A DNA stretch of 64,000 nt, from assembly GCA_020881915.1 (NCBI GenBank), contig JAJFPB010000007.1:496001-560000 (forward strand), written 5' to 3'. Below the pieces are notes generated by a model. The model had not been told where the DNA came from. It ran no database searches and was given only the letters and a program-made list of their open reading frames with translations. Source of the stretch: Paramyrothecium sp. XJ0827. Taxonomy: Eukaryota > Ascomycota > Sordariomycetes > Hypocreales > Stachybotryaceae. Positions 1 to 12,122 of the stretch are shown piece by piece (the first letter of the stretch is position 1; each line of letters starts with the position of its first letter). The position numbers and the translations under genes were made by a program.

Positions 1-36
1 GGCGGCGAAGCCCAGGAGTGCCAAAAACTTCATCAT
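1..36 (-). CDS. 5' end of a secreted-protein gene, cut by the window edge
   Basis: Reading leftward from adjacent ATG codons at 36-34 and 33-31, the frame gives M-(M)-K-F-L-A-L-L-G-F-A-A, a basic residue followed by a hydrophobic run, as at the start of a fungal signal peptide. A TATA-like element lies about 125 bp upstream (165-159, minus strand), which supports a real start. Only about 12 residues are visible, so no family can be named. A chance hydrophobic reading is possible. Confidence 0.45.
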   Translation of the reverse strand, partial: MMKFLALLGFAA

Positions 37-158
37 GGCAATGGTCTTATCAAGCGTAGCAAAGAAAATCCCACCAAAGATGAGTCGTCTTACTCTAGTC
101 ACCTGGGAGAGGGTGCTGAACAGCATCAAGAGACTTGGAGGAGAGGCATGAAACCTCC

Positions 159-165
159 ATATATA
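159..165 (-). promoter_or_regulatory. TATA-like element
   Basis: TATATAT on the minus strand, about 125 bp upstream of the putative secreted-protein start at 36. Spacing fits a fungal core promoter. Confidence 0.4.
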
Positions 166-950
166 GGCAGAGTCTTGGGGAATACCAACTAAGGCCACAA
201 TATCTCCCCATCCCCCTCATTTCCCGAGCCATACCAATCGAGACGGAGTGACACGACTAATGCCTTCTTGACACGCGGCTTTGGCTTCTTTGACATCGAT
301 TCGGGCATGTCAGCAGCACCGAGGCACGAATCTCACGCAGCCAAGAAATCAGGATTCAAGTGTTTTGGTTCGTTAGGGAGGCGCAGCTCTGTTGTGCCCA
401 GTCAGATCTTCCAAACCGCAACAAATATCCACTTACCTCATGCGCCTCGAAATTATCAACCCCAATCCCTGCACACAAAGCCCCTTCTGCTGCATGCGAT
501 GGATCCATAACCCCTGATTGACCAAACCCGTCGGGCGTAACACAGCCTCAACAACAAGGCTGAGCTCTTGAACAATTGAACTGCTTGATTGAGTTGATTA
601 TTGCCCTTTCCTCTGCAGTTTGAGGGAATATCGACCGAAAGAGAAAACATTCTTTGTATTCGCAGTATATCTTTACAATCTTTATTACCAAAATTTAAAA
701 ATAAATTAGCTTACTATTTATCTAAATGGCAATTTGTTATGGTCTTGAAGCATCTCTCGTATTGCTCTCTAAGGGAGTCGGATTCCTCTGCAAATAGAGA
801 AAATTAGCTACTGAACCTGGGTGTCCTGGAGCTCTATAGGGATTAGTACCTAAGGTGCTAAACACATAATAACAGATTTGCCTCTATTATCCCAGCTTTC
901 ACAGGGCGAGAGAATCAAATTTTATTACTATAATCTATCTTTCTATCTTA
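166..950. other. Intergenic, with an AT-rich patch
   Basis: No convincing gene. Small open frames lack codon character. Positions about 655-730 and 915-950 are strongly AT-rich compared with the flanks, as in RIP-decayed repeat relics. A CCTAAGGT motif sits at 850-857; related motifs recur at 7.77 kb and 56.2 kb. Confidence 0.5.
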
Positions 951-3900
951 TTAGATTCCTGGAGAGCCCGAGAAGCGAAAAAGGAGGACCCTCCCAGAGA
1001 CGCACCCAAGAATCACAGTATCTTGTAATATTGCACAGGCGGAGGGACGGTGCTCGGGTGGAATCCAAACCACATTTTGTCCGCTCCACGTTATCCAAGA
1101 CGCCTCAGAGTTCAGCCCATAGCCAAGTATTAGTGGTATCTCATCATCTAAACCACTCGGGATCCTAGCAATTCGTCCAGGGAACGCAATGGAGGGGTCA
1201 ATCTTGACTTTCTCGTTTTCTTTCAGAGTGTCATCATTTGGTCCTGAGTTCAATCCCAAATGCAACAATCCGAGACTGCTCACAATGCACGAGCTTGCAA
1301 TATCAAATGATATTTTGTGCAATGCGGTTCCGAGTGAGAACCTTCTTTGAATAGTTCCTGTTGCTAGGTCCCACACCCTCAGAGTCTTTTCGCCTGAATG
1401 GCCGCCCACAACCGATGATGCTGCTACCAGCTTTGAATCAGGTGATATCGCGATGGACAAAACGCAGCCTTTAGAGTTATTCAGTGTTTGATGTACAAGC
1501 CCAGTTGATACATCCCAAACATTGATGGCCTCAGATCCCGCGTTTAAAAAGTTGTTTTCTAATCCAGAAACCAGGAGTTTTGAATCCGAAGAGAATGTGA
1601 GCGACCAAGGACTACCAGAAGGGTTGCATAGTGTGTACTGGAGTAATCCCGTGTTGAGATCCCATATTTTGACTGCTCCATTAACCGAACTGGATGCTAG
1701 AAGCTCCGATTCGGGAGAAAAGCAAACTGACGAAATGCGTGAATCGTGGCCTTCTAGCTTTTGTTGTACCTTTTCAGTTGACACGTCCCATATCAAAACG
1801 GTTGAATCGTCCGCCCCGGTTGCAATGAGGCTGGAATCTGGCGAGAATTCGACCGCCCAGACCCACCCTCTGTGCCCTTCCAATGTCGTCATGAGATGCC
1901 CATGTGCTGCATCCCAAATCTTTACGATTGGTTCTAGAGAAATAGACGCAAGAAGTTTTCCATTGGGTGAGATCGTAATCGACCTGACCTCGGTTCTATG
2001 ATGGTCCAACACCTGATGGCGGTACTCGATGTTCAAGTCCCAAATCTTGACAGTTCCGTCACTGGACCCCGAAACTATGTTCTTGGAGTCAGGCGAGAAT
2101 GAAACAGATAGTACCGAGTCTCCATGGCCGTTAAAAACGTGACGAAGGCCACCGGTCCCTACCTCCCACACAAGAACAGACCTGCCACCTAGAGGGCCAC
2201 CTGTTCCAATTCCTGCTGCTATCAAATTTGAATTAGCCGAGAATGCAATGCTTCTCACTGAATCAGCAGCCCAAGATACTTCGTTTTTTATCTGGTCTTC
2301 TGAACTGAGATCGGTATTGCAAGAAACTCCCCCAAGTGGGTGGAAAGCAGACTGGATTGGTGCAAGACGGGCTGCGTCAGAAAGTGTGTTGCAGAGAGAT
2401 CCTGTGACCACATCCCAAAGCGTCACTTGATAACCTGAAGCAAGAGCCAAAAGCTTTGAATCGTGGGAGAAACTAACAGAATCCACGTTACAGAGCCTCT
2501 CAATGGTCCGTTGAAGAGCGCCGCTCGCTCTATCCCAAATCTTGGCCGTTTTGTCAGACGAACCCGAGGCTATAAGTGTTGAGTCATGAGAGATAGCGAC
2601 CGACTCAATTGTGTCCTCATGGCCATCGAGTTTATGTTCAATTAAACCCAATACCAAATTCCAAATGTTGACAGATTTGTCGTTCGATCCGGAGACCAGA
2701 TACAGTGAATCTTGTGATACCGCGACAGCATTTATGTGGTCGTCATCATGTCCTTCGAATGTTCTTTGAAGTTTCATCGTTGCAGTGTCCCAAATATGTA
2801 TCTTCTTATGTGTGCCCGCTATCAAGAGTCTTGAATCGAACGAGAATCTGACGGATCTAATCTCATCGCCACTGCATTTGATGATATGCTGAAGAGATCC
2901 GGTCGCTGCGTCCCAGAGGTGGATAGTTTCGTCCGCTGAGCCTGAGGCTATAAGTTTTGAATCGGGTGAATAAACCACCGAGTAGATAACATCTTGGTGT
3001 CCTTCAAAAGTCTGCAAGCATGGACTATGATGACTTGCCACAATGGGCTTTGTAACTATCCAGTCATATTCTTCCTCGAATGCCGTACGAATCATGCTGC
3101 TTTTTGCAGTGAAAATGAGAGCGGAAGAGTAGAGCTGGAGGGGCGCTACATCAACCGTTGTCTTGTATCGGAGAATGAAACGCTTTGAATCACGAAAAAG
3201 TGCTAGGGCCTCGGTGCCGTTCATATGCTATTAATATGTAAGTAAACGCTTCGCAACGGTCAAGTTCACTCACGTCCACCATGCTCTGCAACTCGTCCAT
3301 CAATGGGATGCTCTCTGATATCCTGCCTATTAGACTCAAAGCCTCAAGCCAGTGAAGGAAATGGCGCTTGAAAAACTGATGTGCTTGGTCTTGATCCCGT
3401 ATGGTAGCTCCGCTTCCCTTCAAATGATAAATCCAGTGCATACACGCGTACTGTACTTCCTTTGGTAAACATTCCATGATTTTCTGCGGGTCGATGTCTT
3501 TCCGTGATTTCCCCGGGTTGACGAGGTTACAAATATCCTTTCTGAGGAAACCGCCCTGCATGAGCAATGCGAGGCAATCGAATGCTAGCTTCTCATGTGT
3601 CTTCTTCTCATTAATCCAGAACTCATTTCTTTCGCGCTCGTTGGGGTCGATAAGAAAATCTCGGAATGACAGATGAAGGAGCCTGACAGGTTCTTCCGGA
3701 TTTGAAGGCACGTTAAGCACTGCACAAAGTGGATCTAACCGTGACCAAACATCTCTTTCCGGAGTTTGAAGCAGCTTAGAAAGGCTTGATACTGGAAGGG
3801 GATTAGCCAACATGATTATCGAGCCCACAATATTGCGAAAGGCCTGCACAATTAGGCTTTTCTCATTATCTGGGCGTTCGCGATAGCCAGAGTTGGTGTG

Positions 3901-6176
3901 CACAATCAGTTGCTGTTTCAAGGCCGGAAGGTAGGTTGTGTAAAGCTGGGAAAGGCCTATTTTACCCTGATACTCCAATATCGTGCCTAAACAATACTCA
4001 GGGTCACCGAAGTACCGGTCTCCGATAAACCGAGTGGCGGTAGCCGCAAAGATAAATAAGGGCGTAGACATGTCGATAAGTTTCCGTATATTTGATGGAC
4101 TGGGCCACTGTTCTGGCAACGCTCGATGTCTTGAGACACTGTTGTTGAAACGTATTCGAATAGTCTCAAGCTCGCCGTTCAAATACTGCGATATGTCATG
4201 CTCAATAAGTGATTGAGCAATATCTTGTAGGACGAAGCCCTGGTAGGAATGATAAATATCTTTGAAGCCGTCGGAAATGTGCAGCTCCGGTCTGCTTGTC
4301 ACAAAAAACTTAAGACGGACCGATTCTAGATGCTTCGTCTGAGATAGAAGATAGATGAGACGTTGGACGTCATTAATCGGCTGACATTCATCCAGGGCAT
4401 CAATGACGATGACAACGGTGGTGGGATTTTGAGAACTTCCAGCTGTGCGGTTCAGAGGATGCGTAATAAGCTTTTCAAACTGATCCTTCATTGGAGACTC
4501 GAACAAAGCCGGGTCTGCTTCAATGGCGTCTTGAACTAGTTTAGCCATTGAGCGGTATTTCCGGATAAGCTGCGCAGCTATAGTAGTGAAAAGCCAGTCT
4601 GCTTTGTTGCAGTCGTTCTGATCTCGCTTGAAAAAGAAACTGGCACCCAGGACTTCCATGGCGGCAAGATTCTGCGCTACGGTACGGGAAATGGTAGATT
4701 TGCCCGTCCCAGCCATGCCTCGGAGCCAGTATACGTCTTTGCTGTCAGGGTCATTTGCCCATTCAGATATCTCGTGGAGTAGGTCAATGCGAGTTCCGAT
4801 GTGACACTTTGGCTCGTGCTCATTGGAATGAGAGTCGTATGCGGCACCTTTTGCCACACGCAATTTGTCGAGAACTAGGGTCTGATGCATGTTGAGAAGA
4901 AGAACACTAAATGCGGCAGGTCAGTATGGAGCCACATGAAATTAGACGTTAATCTCACGATTGGTCCGTTATGGCTTGCTCGGCTTCTTTGGCAACGCGG
5001 AAAACATCGTTCAGCTTGGATCGGGTGTGTTGATTGCAATACTTTTCACAATTACCCGCGGATTCGGCAAGTTCGGTTCCACTGTCTACGAGGCCTTCCA
5101 AACAGGCTTCGAAAGTATCAATCGTGAAAAGGGTACCAGCCCTACTGCCCTTGCTTCTCTGTTGCTGCAGAATGAATCCAAGAAACAACAGTGATCTGGC
5201 ATAAACATGAACGATGGCGTTCTCGAGGGACGACGATACACTTCTTGGTAGTTGCTGCGAGACATTAGGGCCAGTGTATAAGCGGCGAGATGTGTCGCAC
5301 TGCAAGGTCAATGTGGCGACCTTGGCAAGACCAAAAATCGCACGGGCTGTCAAAGTAGCACTAGCGGTCAAAGACTTCAAATGTTAGTACATGAGACTAG
5401 GTGGAGTATTTGGAATTCCATAACTCTGCAAGATGAGACATGACCAGTCAAAGAGGAGACTTACGACAAGCACAAACCGGACTGCAGCCCAGGGCAAAGC
5501 GGCGTGAATTGGATCAAAGCTGACAGCGACATCTCCAACTGCCACAAACTTGTTTAGTATGTTGACAGTCTTTTCAACGAAGGCACGCGCAGAATACTCG
5601 CGTTGACCAATCCTGATATTCCAGGACCGTTGTTGCTTGTCAATAGTAGTTTTGGTGATTTCTTGTTCCATTCTCTCCCGTATGTTCCCCACGAGACCTT
5701 TCACAGAGCTGTGTACAGAGTCAGAAAGTGAACGATCTGTGGCTAAATCTCCTGCAAAGCTCTGTATAATAGCAACAAGTGCGGGGTCTTCTTTTGCGTC
5801 TTCGAGGCAGGCCAAGGCCTTAGCCCATAGACCATGGTCTGTGGGACATGCCTCTGGGTGCGTATCAAGACTATTGCCAGGTTGGGCCGAATCAATCAAC
5901 GCTGCGGTGTTGGTCCTCTGGGGAATGCGCTGCTGCGAGTGTCGTGCTTTGGTGGCAATGCTTATCTGTCCCGAGGCCTGTGTTCAGATTGATCAGCTCT
6001 ACAGAGCCATTCCAGCAAGCCGGCGCCAGGCTAAGAGCGGCAGAGAGTGGTTGGTGACGAGTACTGACCTTGCCGGTTTGCTCCCCCCGTGCAGATTGTT
6101 CACCGCCACCGATGAATTTGCGCAGCCTCGCTAGACCCCTATGCCTGCTTGATGCGGGGGTGCCATTCTTGTCCAT
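951..6176 (-). CDS. NLR-like NACHT-WD40 protein (fungal STAND receptor)
   Basis: Likely an intracellular signal-sensing NTPase of the fungal NLR type, a group that includes heterokaryon-incompatibility and innate-recognition proteins. I read five exons: 6176-6069, 5977-5465, 5374-4959, 4906-3274 and 3227-951, joining in frame to 1,648 aa. The 5464-5375 intron is the least certain. The N-terminal third (about residues 40-330) resembles the NACHT_N helical region. Walker A GMAGTGKST lies near residue 409 and Walker B reads VVIVIDALDE. From about residue 960 there are twelve WD40 repeats, each closing in W-D/W-N/W-E, for instance IHLWD, VKIWD and VLVWE. The repeats are divergent rather than near-identical, unlike the rapidly evolving HET-E/HNWD type. 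No known N-terminal death-fold effector domain (HeLo, Goodbye, HET) is visible; the first 36 residues are basic and low in complexity. The start at 6176 was chosen because it splices in phase; an in-frame upstream ATG exists near 6305. Confidence 0.88.
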
Positions 6177-7970
6177 CTCGATGGGTGGCTTTAAGAACGG
6201 GTGAAAAGCACTCCGCAACGACAACGCGCGATGACGCGACGTCAGCCGCTTGAAAGTCAACGAGATGTGGCAGACAGTATTGTAGAGCCAATTTGCAGTT
6301 AGCACACCAAAAGCCAGACAAGCCTAGCATGTAAGGTTTTGCAGCACAAGCTGAGCTGACCAGGCTATATTCTTACTGACCGGCGGCCCCCTAATATTTT
6401 CGTGTGGCATATCCTCGGTAAAGCATCAGCCCACCCGGCCCCCCTGTATATTCGAGGCTCGAAATGGAAGAGATAAAAATAGAAGATTTTTCCAAGGTCC
6501 AAATGAAATATAATGGAAACCTCAAGATGCGTTCTTCGTTTCAAGGTCACATTGACTCTCAGCGTTTTCATGCCATCTCCAACGACGTATCCAAGGCCAA
6601 GTATGCGGATGCCATGGTAACAGCGGCGACAAGAGTGCAATAATGGCCATCCACTCGGGGTGTTTGGTGTATGGGTGGCTTTTTAGTCTCCGTGATGGGA
6701 ACACAAGACGGCGGCTTGGAAGCTGCTCGTTACAATAACACGTCCATGTAAATCAAAGAGCCACGCTCATGAGGACTATACCCAGATACTAAACAAGATA
6801 TCCGGTGAACGTTAATTACTACCGCCAGGCAGAGATATCCCAGTCCCGCAAGTTGTTGCACCAGAGAACTACATGGATAATTGCACATTCTCCGCTGTGG
6901 CCAATATGGCTAGCAGTGCAGTGTCACGCTCAGCTGCCTGGATGCCTCGACGCAGGGGAGACTTGGTATTCGCCTGTGCTTACATGCCCACGCAAGAGTG
7001 ACGAAATCCTCACAAACTGCGAACCAAAGAACCCACGCCCGGAGACGCGTCCCCTAGCCGCGTTTCTTCACAATTGCCCTGCCCTCTTTTGCCCCTCTCC
7101 ATCTCCTTCCTTGCTCTCTCCACATCCTTATTTAACGCCGAAGAACAAGCTTAAGGGATGAGCCCCCTAAACTACTGAACCATTAAGCAAGTTATAGAGA
7201 ATACCTGCCTATAGCATCTAGCAATAGAAGGCACCCTTGTAAGAAGCACGAAGAAGCCCTACAGAAGTCCTATAGAAGTCTACATCTATTGTTCTGGATA
7301 TTAAATCTCTTTATTAATTTCTATATTAATAATTTATGTTTAAAATTATAATTTCCTTTTTTAGTTTAATATTTTACATTTTAGAAACTAATAATTTCCT
7401 TTTTAAAAACTGATAATTTCCTTTCTTGGATAAATAATCTACTACACCCAAGTTGGCGCAAAAGTTTCTCCCGAAGCGCTTGGCATCCAATCTACTAGAT
7501 ACTCAACACGGCCACCGATTTGTCGCTCCTGTACAATCGCGAATTTCCCACCAGATATCTGCATTCACAGTTCGCTTCTTGCTGCGTGGAGCCATGGTGG
7601 ATGACAGAATGAGCTTGGTAAGAAAACGGACTGAATTTCGTGGGAGATCTTGCACGCACGCACACACACGGGGAAAAAGAATTGTTGGTCTTTATCATCA
7701 TCTTGGGAAGATGCGGGATCACACCCACAATCGCGACATCTTACCCCATCAGCCAAAATGATAAGGTAAGGTACCTAAGGTAAGGACAGGACTTAAGGTA
7801 CTGGTACCTAGTACATTTGAGGTCCCGGTAGTTCAAATCAAGCAGTTGTCAATTGTCGTGATCCTAAAGTTTGGCGTTTAAAGAGGTACTTCCAGAAAAG
7901 ATCTTGTTGATTGAACTTGACTAAAAGGGTTAATCACCGTCATTTTCTGTGTAATTACAATAAATTCCAA
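6177..7970. other. Gene-poor stretch with a degenerate AT-rich block
   Basis: No supported gene. Positions 7290-7440 are very AT-rich and carry the word ATAATTTCCTTT three times in about 80 bp, which suggests a decayed repeat. At 7760-7810 there is a cluster of AAGGTA/ACCTAAGGTA words. Confidence 0.5.
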
Positions 7971-8324
7971 TTACAAAGGCCTCCTACCATACCACAAACA
8001 CGTGCGAATCGACCAATCATCGTCACCGCTGTCCTCTTCCTCCACCCGTTTGATATTAGTTTCGTCAATATCAAACTCACCAAGTAAGGTAAGAACTTGC
8101 ACCCCGCCAAGCGGCTCCGGAATTTCCTCCGCCTCCTGCAATGTTGAATGAGTAAGAGTTATATGGAAAGAAGGGAATCGATGAGGCCCCGTAGGAACGT
8201 AAGCGAGAGTCGTCTCCGCAGGTGCTGTCTGAACTGGTGCCACTCTTCTTAGACCAGGATAGCCAGTGCCCCAATATGCTAGGTTGTTTGACCTTGCTGT
8301 AAACGTGCCATCAACTCCAAGCAT
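7971..8324 (-). CDS. Hypothetical protein, 117 aa (uncertain)
   Basis: An ATG-initiated frame with an acidic C-terminal third (VEEEDSGDDD). No domain is recognised. A pyrimidine-rich stretch ending in TTGCAG before GAGGCGGAGG (near 8130-8155) looks like a splice acceptor, so the true gene may differ from the plain open frame. It could be spurious. Confidence 0.28.
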   Translation of the reverse strand: MLGVDGTFTARSNNLAYWGTGYPGLRRVAPVQTAPAETTLAYVPTGPHRFPSFHITLTHSTLQEAEEIPEPLGGVQVLTLLGEFDIDETNIKRVEEEDSGDDDWSIRTCLWYGRRPL

Positions 8325-8675
8325 TGAGCGCTACTTGCAAACATGGCGGTCAGCTTGGGTTAGATCACGCTCACAAACCGGTTGAATGCCTCTGGAAAGC
8401 ATGTCTTTGCAGAAGTCACATGTTAGTGACCCAGGCCGGTGTTGACTGGCCATTTAGTAGAAAGCCGCAGGTTGACAGGACAAAGTATATATTAGATATG
8501 GTACCCTCCTATCAAAGGTTTTTGTTGATGCCGAAGCACCGTCTACTTATCCAAGAGATCAACTCAAGATGCACAACACTTGCAAACGCCAGGCCTGCTG
8601 CAAGCCCATGAATTCCATTCCATTCCCAAAGCAATCATTTCCATCTTATCGTACAGTTTACCAAGAGTTCGCCGC
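8325..8675. other. Intergenic, nothing recognised
   Basis: About 350 bp between the weak hypothetical frame and the stop of the LPMO gene. It should contain the 3' end of the LPMO transcript. No repeat or gene seen. Confidence 0.5.
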
Positions 8676-9647
8676 TTAGGCGAGGGTGAGGGTGGCGCTC
8701 TCGCCAACAACGCACTTGGTGCCAGCGGCAACAGACATGGTGACGCTCCACGCGCCAGAGGCGCAGCGGCTGAAGGAAGAACCGTCGATGCACTTCCAGT
8801 TGCCCTCGGTGCAGGCGCCGCCGGAAGGAGGCTGGACAGGGGGCTTGGGGTCAACAGGAGGCTTGGTGTCAACGGGGGGCTCGACAGGGGGCTTGGTGTC
8901 GACGGGAGGCTCGACGGGAGGCTTGGGGTCGGTGGGGTTGGTGGTAACGGGAGGAAGGTCGCCGCCGGAGCCACCGCAGTTACCGACGGGAGGTCCGTAG
9001 GTGCCGGAGCCGAACTGGACAACGTTGCTGCCAGGGTTGGGGAACTTGACGTCGGTGCCTTCAGTGGTAGCGCAGCCGTTGGCAGCCTTGATGTTGGCAA
9101 CCATCATGTCAGGAAGGCTGTTGGGGTCGACGCTGCCGGATCCGCCGGTGATCTCGATCGGGGCGCAGTTCATGTACATCTCGCGGTTGCCGATCTTGTT
9201 GAACCAGGTCCAGGCCATGGTGTAAGAGCCGGTTGGGAGATCGGGGACCTCGACATCGTAGCCCTCCGGCAGAGGCAATTCAGCGGAGCCGGGCTCAATG
9301 TTCCTGGCCACATTGCGGGCAGGGCAGCCGCCCTCAATGGACTTGATGACCTTCCAGACAGAGCCCTCGGTGGGGTTGAGGTCGGTGGTGACGGAGACCT
9401 GGCACGAGCCGCCACCGTGAACTGCGGTGCCCTGGAACTTGATGTTCTGGGTGCTGCCTGCCTGCCATTCGGTGGACTGGACGCCGGTGAAGCTGTTGGT
9501 TCCGCAAGGGAAGGGAGCGCCGGTGGCCTCGAGAGGAGCGTTCATGACGCCGCCGATAAGGGGGTAGGCTTGCGGGCTGCTCATGAGAATGTGGGCGCTG
9601 GCGACCGAGGCGAGGCCGGCGAAAGCAATGGACTTGACAGACGACAT
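8676..9647 (-). CDS. AA11-family lytic polysaccharide monooxygenase, secreted
   Basis: A single-exon 323-aa protein. AA11 enzymes are copper oxygenases that cleave chitin oxidatively outside the cell. A signal peptide ends in ASVASA and the mature chain begins with His (HILMSSP), the copper-brace residue. The second copper His is in AVHGGGSCQ. The segment WTWFNKIGNREMYMNCAP is strongly AA11-like. The catalytic domain (about residues 20-215) is followed by a Pro/Thr/Lys linker of repeated PPV-E/D units and a C-terminal Cys-rich module starting ACTEGNWKCIDGSSF, common at the end of AA11 proteins. The start at 9647 puts the signal peptide at the N-terminus; the frame stays open upstream but gives no signal sequence. 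A TATA element lies about 250 bp upstream. Confidence 0.9.
   Translation of the reverse strand: MSSVKSIAFAGLASVASAHILMSSPQAYPLIGGVMNAPLEATGAPFPCGTNSFTGVQSTEWQAGSTQNIKFQGTAVHGGGSCQVSVTTDLNPTEGSVWKVIKSIEGGCPARNVARNIEPGSAELPLPEGYDVEVPDLPTGSYTMAWTWFNKIGNREMYMNCAPIEITGGSGSVDPNSLPDMMVANIKAANGCATTEGTDVKFPNPGSNVVQFGSGTYGPPVGNCGGSGGDLPPVTTNPTDPKPPVEPPVDTKPPVEPPVDTKPPVDPKPPVQPPSGGACTEGNWKCIDGSSFSRCASGAWSVTMSVAAGTKCVVGESATLTLA
8826..8937 (-). repeat. Coding minisatellite: LPMO linker
   Basis: Imperfect tandem units encoding the PPVDTKPPVEP type of linker between the catalytic domain and the C-terminal Cys-rich module. The plus strand shows repeated GGAGGCTTGG(G/T)GTC words. Such linkers are flexible, usually O-glycosylated, and variable in length between strains. 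Confidence 0.75.
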
Positions 9648-9892
9648 CTTGAATAGTTGGGTATGTAGAATGATTCTGTAATTCGACGACAGGGTTCGAG
9701 ACTTTTTAAAGAGCGACTTGACGTGCAAAAGTTGTTTGTAGAGAACGATGAAGGACTAGCCTTGACGAAGTGAAGCAAAGAAATGAGAGTAAGAAACAAA
9801 AAGTCTCGAAGACTGGTGCCTAAAGAGCGACTGAAGAATGAATGTTGATCTGAGGAGAGAAGAAGCAAACCAAGTGAGACAGAAGCTCCATC

Positions 9893-9897
9893 TTATA
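9893..9897 (-). promoter_or_regulatory. TATA box of the LPMO gene
   Basis: The minus strand reads GAATATAAGATGG, about 250 bp upstream of the ATG at 9647. This implies a fairly long 5' leader. Confidence 0.4.
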
Positions 9898-12122
9898 TTC
9901 TTCGCGAACCTCCCCGCGGCCCCCTTTTGCCGTCCATTGCTCGGTGTGGTTGGGAGACCCCTTGTAAGTCCCCATCGGGAAGCTGTGCAGAATGCAGGTC
10001 AACAGTAGCGCATCTGACAACCCGGGGTATCAGGTGGAGTATCACGGAGCCTTGATTGTAAGCTTGTCAGGAGGCCACGGCAAGCCCAGAATTAGAACGG
10101 GTATTGAAAAGGCCCGCTGCGGGAGAGCATGCACGAGCCTCATGGCACCTGGGGTTGCGCTGAAGACAAGTCCCCGGTGGTGGAGAGATTGTGTTTCAGG
10201 TTGTGTCTATAATTAATCCTTGCGGCCATAAGCAGTAATCTGAAATACCACATTCGACTAGGCGCAGTTGCATTCTTGGTATCGCTAGTACCGAAATGAC
10301 ACCCCTGTTAATTAAGGGACCTGGAGCAACCCAATCGGCGACATCAATAGCCTAGTGTAGGGCTGACGCTGGGTTGCCGTCCACTGGTCAGCCAGGTTCG
10401 AGGCTCAAATGCATGGTATCTTCAGGCCATCAGCAGGTGGCGCGTTTCTCCTATTTCCATAGCATTGGCACGACCCGTCATGGGGGCCCCATTCTGCCAT
10501 TCTGGTCGTCAAAGACTTGAAATATCCCATTTCGTTTCAGAAGCTTCCAAGACCGTCCATTTACCCGGCTGCCTGCGTTTCCTGGGCACGTTCGAAGACG
10601 ACGATAGCCTATCTACCGGAGCAGCACATTTTGCGCGCACCGACTCCGCACCAGCCAGCCAAAGGCCCGAGGTAATCCTTGCATGAGCCAGAAACGGAAA
10701 AAAATCACAGCAGCTCATCAAGTAGGGTAGTAGCAGAAACAGGAGAAAGGTCACTGGGATGTGCGAAGGGACAAAGTACCGCCGCATTCGAGGAAGGTTG
10801 CATCTACACTCATCTGCAATGTGCAAAAGTCCCAGGATGATTAAATTACTCCGTCATGCAGCAAAAGCTTTCGGTTAAAGTCAAATGCTCGGAGCCCTTG
10901 CGATCAGATCATAGCTGTGCAGAAATGGAGCTGTCGGGTAGCGTCCGCGGTCGACATGCCATCGAATCTTGGCCTTACGCAACACGGTAAACTCGTATTG
11001 TAGCACGCTATGTAGCCCGATGCGAACTATAAGCGCGGTAACTTCGGAATAAGGAACAAGTACGCCTGGTGGTTGCTTCGGCTGCTTTGTCACGCTTTGC
11101 GGCTGAACGATGGCTGTAGTAGTCTTACATTAGACGCGACTAAGGATCCACGAGCTCTAGGGTAGGCCAACCTTCTTTCCTACGGTGGGAACCGAAACTC
11201 ATTTGATATTGCAGCGTGCTCGGTCACAGACAATGGTAATGGTGGAGTTCTATGATTTATGAATCACCATCTTGTGCAGAAAACTAACTCATGTCGATCG
11301 CCAAATGTCTGTCCCGGGGGGACGTTTCTTCGCGCGGTTGCTACTCGATTTGATCGAGCAATTTGATCGAGCGAATGCATCGAGTAGATCTTGCAGCATT
11401 ATCAGATGGCACTAGGGATGCTGAAGTGGTGTGAAGACATGCATTGTGTCATTGTGCTAGGCACAGATCAGCGCTCAAGCGCCCTTTAAAAACGAGTCAG
11501 CTAAAGGCCATAAGAGAATACCATCCCGCGACTGGGAAGTTCCGACGGGAAGCCGCCTGACCCTAGAGGGGGCAATCTCGCGAAGGAGTCAGCTTGGCCT
11601 GTGGGGGTCGGGGCTTCTTACTAAACCTCCAAGTCTGATGGGGCTGCCGCTCTCTCAATCACTATTGTGCTTGCAGTAACACGTGTTCATGACGGAATGT
11701 GGGATGAACTAACGTGCGTTGGATGGGTAAAACTAAGCTACACGTTGTACGGGAAAATTGAGTTTGATAAACTCCCTTTGTTCCGCACGAATCCCATTGG
11801 TCGACTCGCTTAACCGAGAATTGGGGCTGAATTGCCCATTACGGAGGAGGCGGATTGCCTTTTGCTGGGCCAAAGTCAATATGTCACTGTTTTGTCTGCG
11901 TCATAACAACGAGACGGACTGGTGACATGAAGGGCCTTTGAGACCATATGACTGCCAGACGTATAAATGACCAGTGCGTTTGGAGATGGCCACGGCAGGT
12001 TGCGGAGTAAGGCAGCGTTGTCGGTTTCCCGATATTGCGACCAGCTCTCACCTCGAACTCGTCCAAGGAGCATACTCCTCCTCTGAGCAACCAACCAGTC
12101 CATCTGTCAAGCTTCGAACGAG
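9898..12122. other. Long intergenic region, no gene seen
   Basis: More than 2 kb without a frame of convincing codon use on either strand. The frame at 10509-10826 (-) lacks a domain and good composition. Upstream of the aquaporin ATG there is no clear TATA. This is the largest gene-free interval in the window. Confidence 0.5.

Noticed and set aside
5426..5464. 39-bp intron in the NLR gene using the nearby TTGCAG acceptor
   Set aside because: It is in phase but the frame then meets a stop within 14 codons; the longer intron 5375-5464 fits the conserved region better.
8580..9656. 358-codon open frame on the plus strand
   Set aside because: Antisense shadow of the LPMO gene; its Gly/Val/Asp-rich content is produced by the repeated linker and GC-rich codons.
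10465..10826. Overlapping frames in the long intergenic region
   Set aside because: No domain, no leader supported by a promoter, and equal openness on both strands.
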